A stretch of 21,849 nucleotides of DNA. Origin: FEN-1322 sp041663425. GTDB lineage: Bacteria > Omnitrophota > Gorgyraeia > 2-01-FULL-45-10. The stretch's first letter is position 1; each line of letters opens with the position of its first letter. The notes beneath the pieces are model-generated. The model searched no databases and was not told the DNA's origin. It saw only the letters and a list, made by a program, of their open reading frames with translations. The stretch spans positions 1-21,849 of the forward strand of contig JBAYMS010000024.1 of assembly GCA_041663425.1 (NCBI GenBank). Direction: 5' to 3'. Of this stretch, positions 15,238 through 21,849 are shown in pieces. A program made the translations under genes and the position numbers.

Positions 15238-16221
15238 GTGGGGCTGATAGACGACATAAGAAATAAGGCCATACAGGCCGGCAAGACGATAGTGCTTCCG
15301 GAGAGCGATGATAGCAGGACTATGGAAGCTCTAGAGTATATACTCGATAAAGGGATCGCGAAAATAGCATTGATAGGCGAAGACAGTCTGAGAAGCAAAA
15401 TAAAGAGTAAGAACTTGAAATATCTGGAGATAATTGATCCGAAAAAATATAGCGATACAGATCAGGTGGCGGCTGAATATTATGAGCTGAGAAAGCTTAA
15501 AGGGGTTACGCTGGAAGAAGCGAAAAACCTGATGAGGACAGATTATCTTACGTTTGGCACTATGCTTGTCCGGCGCGGTCTGGCTGACGGATTTGTAGCT
15601 GGAGCAAATCATACCACGGCAGATACTGTGCGCGCAGCACTTCGTTGTCTTAAGATCGACAAGAATATAGGTGTCGTTTCCGGAGCGTTTCTTATGGTGG
15701 TGCCGGATTCTGTTTACGGGGAGAAGGGTGCTTTTATATATGCCGATTGCGGTGTGAATCCGGAGCCGAACGCAAGGCAGCTTTCCGGAATTGCCGTATC
15801 TAATGCTGAACTTTTCAGGAAATTAACTGGGCAGACCCCCAGAGTTGCTTTCTTAAGCTATTCCAGCAAAGGAAGCGCGGAAGGTCCGCTCGTAGAAAAA
15901 GTTAAAGAAGCCGTATCGCGCGCAAGGGAAGCTTCTCCCGGCATACTTGTTGACGGTGAATTTCAGGTCGACAGCGCTATTGTTCCCGAAGTAGCAGCTA
16001 TAAAATGCCCTGCCAGTGATGTGGCGGGTAAGGCAAACGTATTAATATTTCCCGACCTTAATTCCGGGAATATATCATATAAATTGACTCAGAGGCTGGC
16101 TAAAGCCAGGGCCGTAGGGCCGCTTCTAGTGGGATTTTCCAAACCGGCCAGCGACTTGTCCCGCGGATGCAGCGCGGAAGACATAATTGACGCTGTTGCC
16201 ATAACAGCTGTAAGGGTGTAA
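15238..16221 (+). CDS. pta: Phosphate acetyltransferase
   Basis: Interconverts acetyl-CoA plus phosphate with acetyl-phosphate plus CoA; with AckA it yields acetate and ATP. At 327 residues this is the short catalytic-domain form, without the N-terminal DRTGG/P-loop region of long enterobacterial Pta. Family blocks include IVLPESDDSRTMEAL, TYLT-like DYLTFGTMLVRRGLADGFV, AGANHTTADTVRAAL, SYSSKGSAEGP and SKPASDLSRGCS. The start is GTG at 15238 with GAGGT five bases upstream. The TAA shares one base with the ackA ATG, a tight fermentative pair. Phosphate butyryltransferase is less likely, given ackA beside it. Confidence 0.94.
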   Translation: MGLIDDIRNKAIQAGKTIVLPESDDSRTMEALEYILDKGIAKIALIGEDSLRSKIKSKNLKYLEIIDPKKYSDTDQVAAEYYELRKLKGVTLEEAKNLMRTDYLTFGTMLVRRGLADGFVAGANHTTADTVRAALRCLKIDKNIGVVSGAFLMVVPDSVYGEKGAFIYADCGVNPEPNARQLSGIAVSNAELFRKLTGQTPRVAFLSYSSKGSAEGPLVEKVKEAVSRAREASPGILVDGEFQVDSAIVPEVAAIKCPASDVAGKANVLIFPDLNSGNISYKLTQRLAKARAVGPLLVGFSKPASDLSRGCSAEDIIDAVAITAVRV

Positions 16222-17393
16222 TGGTAATACTGGTTATTAATTGCGGCAGCTCATCGGTAAAATATCAGCTGTTCAATGTTGAGAAGAGATTGTCTTTAGC
16301 GCGGGGTGTGGTTGAGCGCATAGGGCAGCCGCGTTCACGTCTGAAGCATCAGTGTAATGGTGACGGTGCTGTCGAAAAAAAAGTTGTTTGCAGAGACCAT
16401 CGTGCGGCTATAAAAATAATAGTCGATACGCTTATAGCGAAAAAATACGGTATAATAAATTCACCTGATGATATCGGCGGAATAGGTCACAGGGTTGTGC
16501 ACGGAGGGGAAGAGTTTAAAGAGTCAACCCTTCTGGGGCCAAGAGTGATTCGGTCGATAGAAAAATACAGCGAACTTGCGCCGCTGCATAATCCGCCGTC
16601 GCTTTCAGGTATAAGAGCTTGTTCTGAAATTCTGAAGGGTATTCCGCAGGTAGCGGTTTTCGATACGTCGTTCCATCAGACGATGCCGCAGGCGGCGTTT
16701 TTATATGGTTTACCGTTTAAATATTATACAAAGTACGGTATCAGGCGTTACGGTTTTCATGGAACCAGTCACAGGTTTGTTTCCGAAGAAGCTGCCAGGG
16801 TGTTGCGTCGTCCTGCTAGAGCTCTTAAAATAGTAACCTGTCATCTGGGCAATGGTTGCAGTATGGCGGCTGTGTCCGGCGGCAAATCTGTAGATACATC
16901 GATGGGATTTACGCCTCTGGAAGGTTTGCTGATGGGAACGCGTTCCGGCAATCTCGATCCGGCAGCAGTTCTTTATATTCTGGAAAAAGAAAAGCTGACG
17001 TTTGCACGCGTAAATGATATCCTTAATAAAGAGAGCGGTCTTCTCGGCGTTTCCGGCGTGAGTAATGATATGCGGGACATCCTGAAGGGAGCGAAAGGAC
17101 AGGGGCAGCAGGCCCAGCGGTGCAAGATAGCGATAGAAATTTTTATTTACAGGATCAAGAAGTATATAGGCGCGTATCAGGCTGTTATGGGAGGGTTGGA
17201 TGCCGTAGTGTTTACGGCTGGTGTCGGAGAAAACAATCCGTGGATAGTTAAGCGTATTTCCCGGGAACTCAAAGGAGTGGTTTCCGCGAAGACAAAATTT
17301 CTTGTCATACCGACAAATGAAGAGTTGTTGATAGCGCGTGATACGTATGAAATAATAAAAAAGAGGGGGAACGATGGCACTACCAAAACGTAA
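16221..17393 (+). CDS. ackA: Acetate kinase
   Basis: Makes ATP from acetyl-phosphate, giving substrate-level phosphorylation together with Pta. The 390-residue ASKHA-fold protein has VINCGSSSVKY (N7), GHRVVHGG, the catalytic aspartate in VFDTSFHQTMP, RYGFHGTSH, CHLGNGCS, MGTRSGNLDPA, DAVVFTAGVGEN and the C-terminal NEELLIARD. The start codon overlaps the pta stop. The last 20 bases overlap the start of rpmF in another frame, so the C-terminal NDGTTKT tail is shared DNA. No yceD (DUF177) gene lies between ackA and rpmF, although this is a common position for it. Confidence 0.97.
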   Translation: MVILVINCGSSSVKYQLFNVEKRLSLARGVVERIGQPRSRLKHQCNGDGAVEKKVVCRDHRAAIKIIVDTLIAKKYGIINSPDDIGGIGHRVVHGGEEFKESTLLGPRVIRSIEKYSELAPLHNPPSLSGIRACSEILKGIPQVAVFDTSFHQTMPQAAFLYGLPFKYYTKYGIRRYGFHGTSHRFVSEEAARVLRRPARALKIVTCHLGNGCSMAAVSGGKSVDTSMGFTPLEGLLMGTRSGNLDPAAVLYILEKEKLTFARVNDILNKESGLLGVSGVSNDMRDILKGAKGQGQQAQRCKIAIEIFIYRIKKYIGAYQAVMGGLDAVVFTAGVGENNPWIVKRISRELKGVVSAKTKFLVIPTNEELLIARDTYEIIKKRGNDGTTKT

Positions 17394-17574
17394 ACATTCG
17401 AAATCGAGAAGAGATAAGAGGCGCGGCGGCAATAGTAAGCTCTATGGCGCAAACCTTTCTGTCTGTCCTCATTGTAAAAAAGCAAGGCTGCCGCACAGAG
17501 CATGTCCGCATTGCGGATATTATAACGGTAAGCCGGTTCTGGTTATCGAGACTAAAGAAGAAAAGAAGAAGTAA
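17374..17574 (+). CDS. rpmF: Large ribosomal subunit protein bL32
   Basis: Small 50S ribosomal protein of 66 residues beginning MALPKRKHSKSRRDKRRG, which is diagnostic. It carries a zinc ribbon, CPHC...CPHC, so this is the C+ form. A strong GAGGGGG ribosome site (17363-17369) lies within the 3' end of ackA. rpmF followed by plsX is one of the most conserved pairs in bacteria and links ribosome and lipid synthesis. Confidence 0.97.
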   Translation: MALPKRKHSKSRRDKRRGGNSKLYGANLSVCPHCKKARLPHRACPHCGYYNGKPVLVIETKEEKKK

Positions 17575-17595
17575 TAGCCGTAATTTTCAGGCTAT
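17574..17595 (+). other. Short inverted repeat between rpmF and plsX
   Basis: ATAGCC (17574-17579) and GGCTAT (17590-17595) are perfect 6-base arms around a ten-base loop, starting at the last base of the rpmF stop. No U tract follows. It may be an RNA processing or attenuation hairpin in the rpmF-plsX transcript, or chance. No FapR-like operator is recognisable nearby. Confidence 0.25.
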
Positions 17596-17620
17596 AAGTT
17601 CTACTTAAGGAGGGTTCAAG

Positions 17621-18610
17621 GTGAAAATAGTAATCGATGCTATGGGCAGCGATATGGCGCCGGCGGTTGAAGTCCAGGGTGCGATACAGGCCGTAGAGGA
17701 ATTTGGTTACGATTTGATTCTTGTGGGCGACGAAGCTCTTATAAAACCAGAGCTGGATAAACGCGGCGGCGGCAGGGGAAAGATCAATATAATTCACTCG
17801 CCTGAACGCATTGAAATGCACGAACCGGCAGCTATATCTGTCAGGCGTAAGAGGAAGTCGTCAATAGTGATGGGCCTGGAGATGCTGAAGCGGGATGAGG
17901 CTGATGGTTTCGTCAGTGCAGGTAATACCGGTGCAGTAGTTTGCGCTGCTACTTTATCGTTGCGGCTGCTTCCCGGCGTAGAGAGGGCAGGTATAGCGAT
18001 CTGCATCCCAACACTGAAAGGCGTTTCAGTTATAACTGATGTGGGAGCGAATATAGACCCGAAGCCTATTCATCTTTTGCAGTATGGTATTATGGCGGAT
18101 GCTTATTCGAAGTATATACTGCATAAGCCAAACCCGACCGTTGGTCTTCTTAATGTAGGGGAAGAGGAGTCTAAGGGTACAGATTTTATCAAAGAAACGC
18201 ACACTCTTCTCAGTGAATCAAAATTAAATTTTATCGGTAACATCGAAGGCCGTGATATTTATGCAGGCACAGCGGATATAGTTCTCTGCGATGGCTTTGT
18301 CGGGAACGTAATACTTAAAGTCTCTGAGAGTGTTGTGGACACTATCGTAAAACTTCTCAAAAAAGAGATAAAAGCCAATGTCATCGCTACTGTTGGTGCT
18401 GTTCTGGCGAGATCGGCATTTAACGGTCTGAGAAAAAAAATGGATTACAGCGAATATGGCGGCGCACCGCTTTTAGGCGTTGACGGCAGGTGCATTATAA
18501 GCCACGGATCATCAGATCCTAAAGCGATAAAAAATGCTATAAGGGTTGCCGGAGAGTTCATGACGCAGGGTGTCAATAAACATATCGTCGAGGAGCTGGA
18601 GAGTTATTAA
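17621..18610 (+). CDS. plsX: Phosphate acyltransferase PlsX
   Basis: Peripheral membrane enzyme converting acyl-ACP to acyl-phosphate, which PlsY uses to start phospholipid synthesis. The 329-residue protein has family blocks IVIDAMGSDMAP at the N-terminus, SAGNTGAVV, TDVGANIDPKP, GLLNVGEEESKG, VLCDGFVGNVILK and YGGAPLLGVDG. The start is GTG at 17621, supported by an excellent AAGGAGGG (17607-17614) six bases upstream. The stop lies four bases before fabH. Confidence 0.97.
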   Translation: MKIVIDAMGSDMAPAVEVQGAIQAVEEFGYDLILVGDEALIKPELDKRGGGRGKINIIHSPERIEMHEPAAISVRRKRKSSIVMGLEMLKRDEADGFVSAGNTGAVVCAATLSLRLLPGVERAGIAICIPTLKGVSVITDVGANIDPKPIHLLQYGIMADAYSKYILHKPNPTVGLLNVGEEESKGTDFIKETHTLLSESKLNFIGNIEGRDIYAGTADIVLCDGFVGNVILKVSESVVDTIVKLLKKEIKANVIATVGAVLARSAFNGLRKKMDYSEYGGAPLLGVDGRCIISHGSSDPKAIKNAIRVAGEFMTQGVNKHIVEELESY

Positions 18611-18614
18611 AAAT

Positions 18615-19601
18615 ATGTGTACAAATAAAAAAGTAGGTATTATAGGTTTGGGTTCTTATCTGCCCGAAAAGATTTTAACGAATAAAGATCTTGAAAAAAT
18701 GGTCGATACTACCGACGAGTGGATAATTACGCGGACGGGTATTAAAGAACGCCGTATAGCTAGGGCTGATGAAGCAACCAGCGATATGGCTACAGAGGCT
18801 GCTAAGAGAGCGCTTAAAGATGCCAATCTTACAGCTGAGGATATCGACCTGATAATAGTAGCGACCATTACGCCCGATATGTTTTTTCCCGCGACAGCGT
18901 GTCTGGTCCAGGAGAAGATCGGAGCCAGGACGGTGCCGGCGTTTGACGTCAGCGTTGCCTGTTCCGGGTTTATTTACGGGCTGGCGATCGCGAATCAGTT
19001 TATCAGTTCCGGCGCGTATAAACACGCTCTGGTAATAGCGGCGGAGAAATTGTCTGCGATAACTGACTGGACGGACAGGAATACCTGCGTGCTGTTCGGA
19101 GATGGGGCAGGTGCCGCTGTGCTGGGACCTGTCGAAACCGGAGGCATACTGTCAGTTCATTTAGGTGCCAATGGAAAAGCCGGGGATCTGATAAAGCTTC
19201 CCGCGGGCGGATCCAGGATACCAGCGACAAAAATGAGCATAGAAAGCAATCTGCATTTTATAAAGATGAATGGCTCGGAGCTTTTTAAGCACGCGGTTAA
19301 AGTAATGGCGGATGCGGCTCTTGAAGCCACAAAGCCTTTAGGTCTGCAGGCAAGCGATATCAGCCTGGTAATACCTCATCAGGCTAATGCCCGTATCCTG
19401 AATGCTGTTGCTAAAAGGATGGGATTGACTTCAGATAAGATATATCTGAATCTGGATAAATATGGCAATATGTCGGCCGCATCAAGCGCTGTTGCGCTTG
19501 TGGAGGCAGTAAAGGAAGGCAGGATAAAAAAAGGACAGAAGATCCTTCTTGATGCCTTCGGCGGCGGTCTTACATGGGGGGCAATGGTAATAGAATGGTA
19601 G
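18615..19601 (+). CDS. fabH: Beta-ketoacyl-ACP synthase III
   Basis: Condenses acetyl-CoA with malonyl-ACP to begin fatty-acid elongation. The 328-residue thiolase-fold enzyme carries the Cys-His-Asn triad C116 (VSVACSGF), H255 (IPHQANARI) and N285 (YGNMSAAS), plus DEWIITRTGIKERR near the N-terminus and the C-terminal FGGGLTWGAMVIEW. The ATG at 18615 is chosen because the family start (KKVGIIGLGSYLPEK) begins there; an upstream in-frame ATG at 18570 lies inside plsX and adds unconserved residues. It ends in TAG, overlapping the start of fabD. Confidence 0.97.
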   Translation: MCTNKKVGIIGLGSYLPEKILTNKDLEKMVDTTDEWIITRTGIKERRIARADEATSDMATEAAKRALKDANLTAEDIDLIIVATITPDMFFPATACLVQEKIGARTVPAFDVSVACSGFIYGLAIANQFISSGAYKHALVIAAEKLSAITDWTDRNTCVLFGDGAGAAVLGPVETGGILSVHLGANGKAGDLIKLPAGGSRIPATKMSIESNLHFIKMNGSELFKHAVKVMADAALEATKPLGLQASDISLVIPHQANARILNAVAKRMGLTSDKIYLNLDKYGNMSAASSAVALVEAVKEGRIKKGQKILLDAFGGGLTWGAMVIEW

Positions 19602-20533
19602 AGACAGCGTTAATATTTCCGGGGCAGGGCGCGCAATACGTAGGAATGGGGAAAGACCTTTACGAGAATTATCCACAGGCAAAAGAAGTTTTTGATAAGG
19701 CTGCCGAGATCCTGAAAATGGATATAAAGAAGCTTTGTTTTGAAGGCCCTCAGGAAGAACTGTCTACTACGCGCATAAGCCAGCCCGCTATATTGACGGT
19801 TAGTGTCGCTGCTCTTAAGGTTTTAGAATCATCATCGTTTTATTCTCAGATCGCCCCCAAATTTAGTCTGGGGTTGAGCCTTGGCGAATACACCGCCCTG
19901 GTGGCTGCGGGAAGTATAAAGTTTGAGGATGCACTGATATTGGTAAAGAAGCGCGGCGAACTGATGGAAGAAGCTTCAAATAAAAATCCCGGCAAGATGG
20001 CTTGCGTCATAGGTATGGATGTCAATTCCGTCGAGGCTTTATGTAAAGGGATAGGCTGCGAGATAGCAAATCTTAATTGTCCGGGGCAGGTGGTCGTTTC
20101 CGGAAAGACTAATAATGTAGAATTATTTGCAGGTCTTGCGAAGGAGAAGGGGGCAAAAAGAGTTCTGATGCTTGAGGTCAGCGGACCGTTCCATTCTTCC
20201 TTAATGACGTCTGCCCGCGATAAGCTTAAAGATTATATTGAAAAGGTGCAGATAACCCAGCCGGTTCTGTCATTTATCAGCAACGTGGATGCGAAGCTGC
20301 AGAGTGACCCGGTTGCAATAAAGAATAACCTTATTATGCAGGTAAATTCGAAAACTCTTTGGGAGGAATCTATAAAACTGGTTGCCTCTAGCGGAGTGAA
20401 ATCGTTTATTGAGATAGGTCCGGGCCAGGTTCTCAAAGGCCTGCTCAAAAAGATAGACAATAAACTGGAAGTCAGGAATGTCGGTAATTGTCAGGATGTC
20501 CAGGCTTTATTGCAAACAAATGGAGCGGTATAA
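19595..20533 (+). CDS. fabD: Malonyl-CoA:ACP transacylase
   Basis: Transfers malonyl from CoA to ACP, supplying FabH and later elongation. From ATG 19595 it has 312 residues, starting with the usual ALIFPGQGAQ. The nucleophile is S95 in GLSLGEYTALVAAG, where the more common GHSLG has leucine in place of histidine; the catalytic histidine H200 is present in VSGPFHSSLM, and IEIGPGQVL closes the domain. The ATG overlaps the fabH stop by seven bases; the in-frame ATG at 19574 would extend further into fabH without family support. fabG and acpP, often next, are not here. Confidence 0.96.
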   Translation: MVETALIFPGQGAQYVGMGKDLYENYPQAKEVFDKAAEILKMDIKKLCFEGPQEELSTTRISQPAILTVSVAALKVLESSSFYSQIAPKFSLGLSLGEYTALVAAGSIKFEDALILVKKRGELMEEASNKNPGKMACVIGMDVNSVEALCKGIGCEIANLNCPGQVVVSGKTNNVELFAGLAKEKGAKRVLMLEVSGPFHSSLMTSARDKLKDYIEKVQITQPVLSFISNVDAKLQSDPVAIKNNLIMQVNSKTLWEESIKLVASSGVKSFIEIGPGQVLKGLLKKIDNKLEVRNVGNCQDVQALLQTNGAV

Positions 20534-20535
20534 AA

Positions 20536-21114
20536 ATGGCTAAATCTATTATAGGCACTCAGACGGAAAAGAATTTGCTTGCTTCATTTGCCGGAGAATC
20601 GCAGGCGAGGAACAGGTATACATATTTTGCAAGTGCGGCGCGCAAGGAAGGTTTCGAGCAGATAGCGAACATATTTGCTGAGACCGCTGAGAATGAAAAA
20701 GAACATGCGAAGGTATTCTTTAAATATTTAGAAGGCGGTGAAGCTACGATAACGGCGGCATATCCAGCCGGAAAGATATCCGATACAAAGTCTAATCTGG
20801 AAGCTGCGGCGGCCGGTGAAAAAATGGAATGGACCACGCTATATGCCGATTTCGCCAAGATCGCTAAAGATGAAGGATTCCCTGAGGTTGCCAGGTCGTT
20901 CGAACAGATAGCGAAGGTAGAGCAGTTCCATGAGTCGCGCTACAGAAAGTTTATCCAGAATATTGCCGACAAGAAGGTGTTTAAAAAGAGCGGCTCCGTC
21001 AAATGGCACTGCATAAACTGCGGCTATATTTACGAAGGCGCGGAGGCTCCGAAAGAGTGTCCTGCGTGCAGGCACCCTCAGGCTTTCTACGAACTTCTTG
21101 CTGAAAATTATTAA
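20536..21114 (+). CDS. rbr: Rubrerythrin
   Basis: Non-haem di-iron peroxidase that reduces hydrogen peroxide in anaerobes and microaerophiles. The 192-residue protein has an N-terminal ferritin-like four-helix domain with iron ligands visible at E21, the first ExxH (E54-H57) and the second ExxH (E129-H132), and a C-terminal rubredoxin domain with C159-x2-C162 and C175-x2-C178. ATG 20536 fits the family start MAKSIIGTQTEKNLL; a frame open from 20488 lies inside fabD and is not supported. It begins two bases after the fabD stop, an unusual partner for a fatty-acid operon. Confidence 0.96.
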   Translation: MAKSIIGTQTEKNLLASFAGESQARNRYTYFASAARKEGFEQIANIFAETAENEKEHAKVFFKYLEGGEATITAAYPAGKISDTKSNLEAAAAGEKMEWTTLYADFAKIAKDEGFPEVARSFEQIAKVEQFHESRYRKFIQNIADKKVFKKSGSVKWHCINCGYIYEGAEAPKECPACRHPQAFYELLAENY

Positions 21115-21119
21115 AATAT

Positions 21120-21803
21120 ATGGCGTTCCGCCACGAGGAAATTTTATTTTCTCCTACTGCCAGATGTAATCTTGCCTGTCCTCATTGTAATAGTCCCAGA
21201 TCGCATACTTCCTTACCGGTAACAGTTGCTGAAAAATTTCTTATTGACTGCAAAAAAAATGGTGTTAAAAGACTGGGGTTTACCGGAGGTGAACCGTTTC
21301 TCCGTAGTGATTTTCTGATTTCAATCACCCGGCTTGCCGTTAAAGAAGGGTTCCTCTTTTCCAGAATTGTGACGAATGGTGTATGGTATAAAGATGCTCG
21401 CGATCTGGAGTGTAAGCTTAAAAAATTATTTGATGCCGGATACGATGGTTCCATATGTTTGAGCGTTGATGCATATCACCGGCAGAACCTGCGGAAGCTG
21501 GCTGTGTTTATAAAATGCGCGATCAGGATATGGCGGAGGCCGGATATTGTATCTTTAGTTTACGTTACCGGACAGGATGCACTGACTAAGCGGAAGCTGG
21601 AAGGTCTGGCAAAGTTGCTTGGTGCCCGCCTCGTAGGTTTTGGTACAACTCATCCCAGAATATCTTCGGAAGGACTTTTTCTTAAAATTGACAGCATAGA
21701 ACTTTCCCCTGTTGGCAGGGCGGGCCGGCTTAAGGATCCGTGGGATGGCAAATGGTTTAAGGACGATATGTGCAAAGAGCCGGGTAACGTCTTCTTCGTT
21801 TAG
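21120..21803 (+). CDS. Radical SAM protein, reading frame interrupted by an in-frame TAG
   Basis: Radical SAM enzyme of unknown substrate. The [4Fe-4S]/SAM motif CNLACPHC (C16-x3-C20-x2-C23) is followed by GFTGGEPFLR, the GGE motif for SAM binding, and LSVDAYH. The frame stops after 227 residues at NVFFV-TAG, yet the same frame continues downstream with PSGEVKPCCGYASEL, which looks like the C-terminal cysteine region of SPASM/twitch-type radical SAM proteins. The gene therefore seems to be a nonsense-interrupted longer gene running off the window. No Shine-Dalgarno is visible; it begins five bases after the rubrerythrin stop. TAG also ends ruvA, queH and fabH normally, so general recoding is unlikely. 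Confidence 0.8.
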   Translation: MAFRHEEILFSPTARCNLACPHCNSPRSHTSLPVTVAEKFLIDCKKNGVKRLGFTGGEPFLRSDFLISITRLAVKEGFLFSRIVTNGVWYKDARDLECKLKKLFDAGYDGSICLSVDAYHRQNLRKLAVFIKCAIRIWRRPDIVSLVYVTGQDALTKRKLEGLAKLLGARLVGFGTTHPRISSEGLFLKIDSIELSPVGRAGRLKDPWDGKWFKDDMCKEPGNVFFV

Positions 21804-21849
21804 CCGTCGGGTGAGGTTAAACCGTGCTGTGGCTATGCGTCGGAGCTGG
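21804..21849 (+). pseudogene. In-frame continuation of the radical SAM gene after TAG (3' truncated by window edge)
   Basis: Fifteen codons in the same frame as the upstream gene read PSGEVKPCCGYASEL with no stop before the window ends. The P-x-G-x-V-x-P-C-C-G pattern is typical of the second cluster-binding region in radical SAM proteins with C-terminal cysteines. This suggests that the TAG at 21801-21803 is a mutation, a sequencing error, or a readthrough site. Confidence 0.55.

Noticed and set aside
16710..17432. Long - strand open frame (240 codons) opposite ackA
   Set aside because: Antisense to a conserved acetate kinase with every motif intact; no family resemblance in the translation.
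21801..21803. TAG as a pyrrolysine or globally reassigned codon
   Set aside because: ruvA, queH and fabH stop at TAG exactly where their families end, so no general reassignment; site-specific readthrough remains open but has no positive evidence here.
1..21849. CRISPR arrays, tRNA/rRNA genes, transposases, phage genes, toxin-antitoxin or defence systems
   Set aside because: None seen: no regular direct repeats, no transposase or integrase motifs, and no intergenic space large enough for rRNA; the region is core housekeeping.

Overview
The window is a dense, almost entirely co-oriented block of bacterial housekeeping genes: 24 protein genes, 23 of them on the + strand and only rpmB on the - strand. 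No intergenic gap reaches 100 bases. Gene content and order, many ATA (Ile) and AGG (Arg) codons, a fused SecDF, QueH-type queuosine synthesis, Pta-AckA and a rubrerythrin suggest an anaerobic or fermentative bacterium, probably an uncultured lineage. My best guess is Omnitrophota or another PVC-like candidate phylum. That rests on remembered synteny and is low confidence; genetic code 11 is used, with TAA, TGA and TAG all serving as normal stops.

Region 1 (1-11567, +) reads as one long transcription unit. It starts with the 3' part of yebC, then ruvC, ruvA and ruvB (Holliday-junction processing). Next come queH, a small DUF2905 membrane protein and a secreted SpoIID/LytB-domain protein. queA and tgt follow; with queH they cover three late steps of tRNA queuosine synthesis. 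yajC and a fused secDF (protein export), recJ (5'-3' single-strand exonuclease) and a lone CheY-like receiver protein close the block. Many junctions are 1-4 base stop/start overlaps, implying translational coupling.

Region 2 (11568-11973) holds rpmB on the - strand and a short divergent promoter region containing an imperfect palindrome. The palindrome resembles a decayed copy of a dispersed CTTCG...CGAAG-type repeat.

Region 3 (11974-21849, +) runs recG, rsmD, a terminator-like hairpin, coaD, pta, ackA, rpmF, plsX, fabH, fabD, a rubrerythrin and a radical SAM gene. From recollection, the rpmB | recG-rsmD-coaD ... pta-ackA-rpmF-plsX-fabH-fabD order resembles the Clostridia/Firmicutes arrangement. 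yceD (DUF177) is absent between ackA and rpmF, and fabG/acpP/fabF do not follow fabD. Pta and AckA convert acetyl-CoA to acetate with ATP formation; PlsX, FabH and FabD start fatty-acid and phospholipid synthesis.

I found no convincing new multi-gene system. The two best leads are the in-frame TAG inside the last radical SAM gene, directly before an apparently conserved Cys-Cys motif, and the palindromic repeat between rpmB and recG. The latter can also mislead the recG start call.
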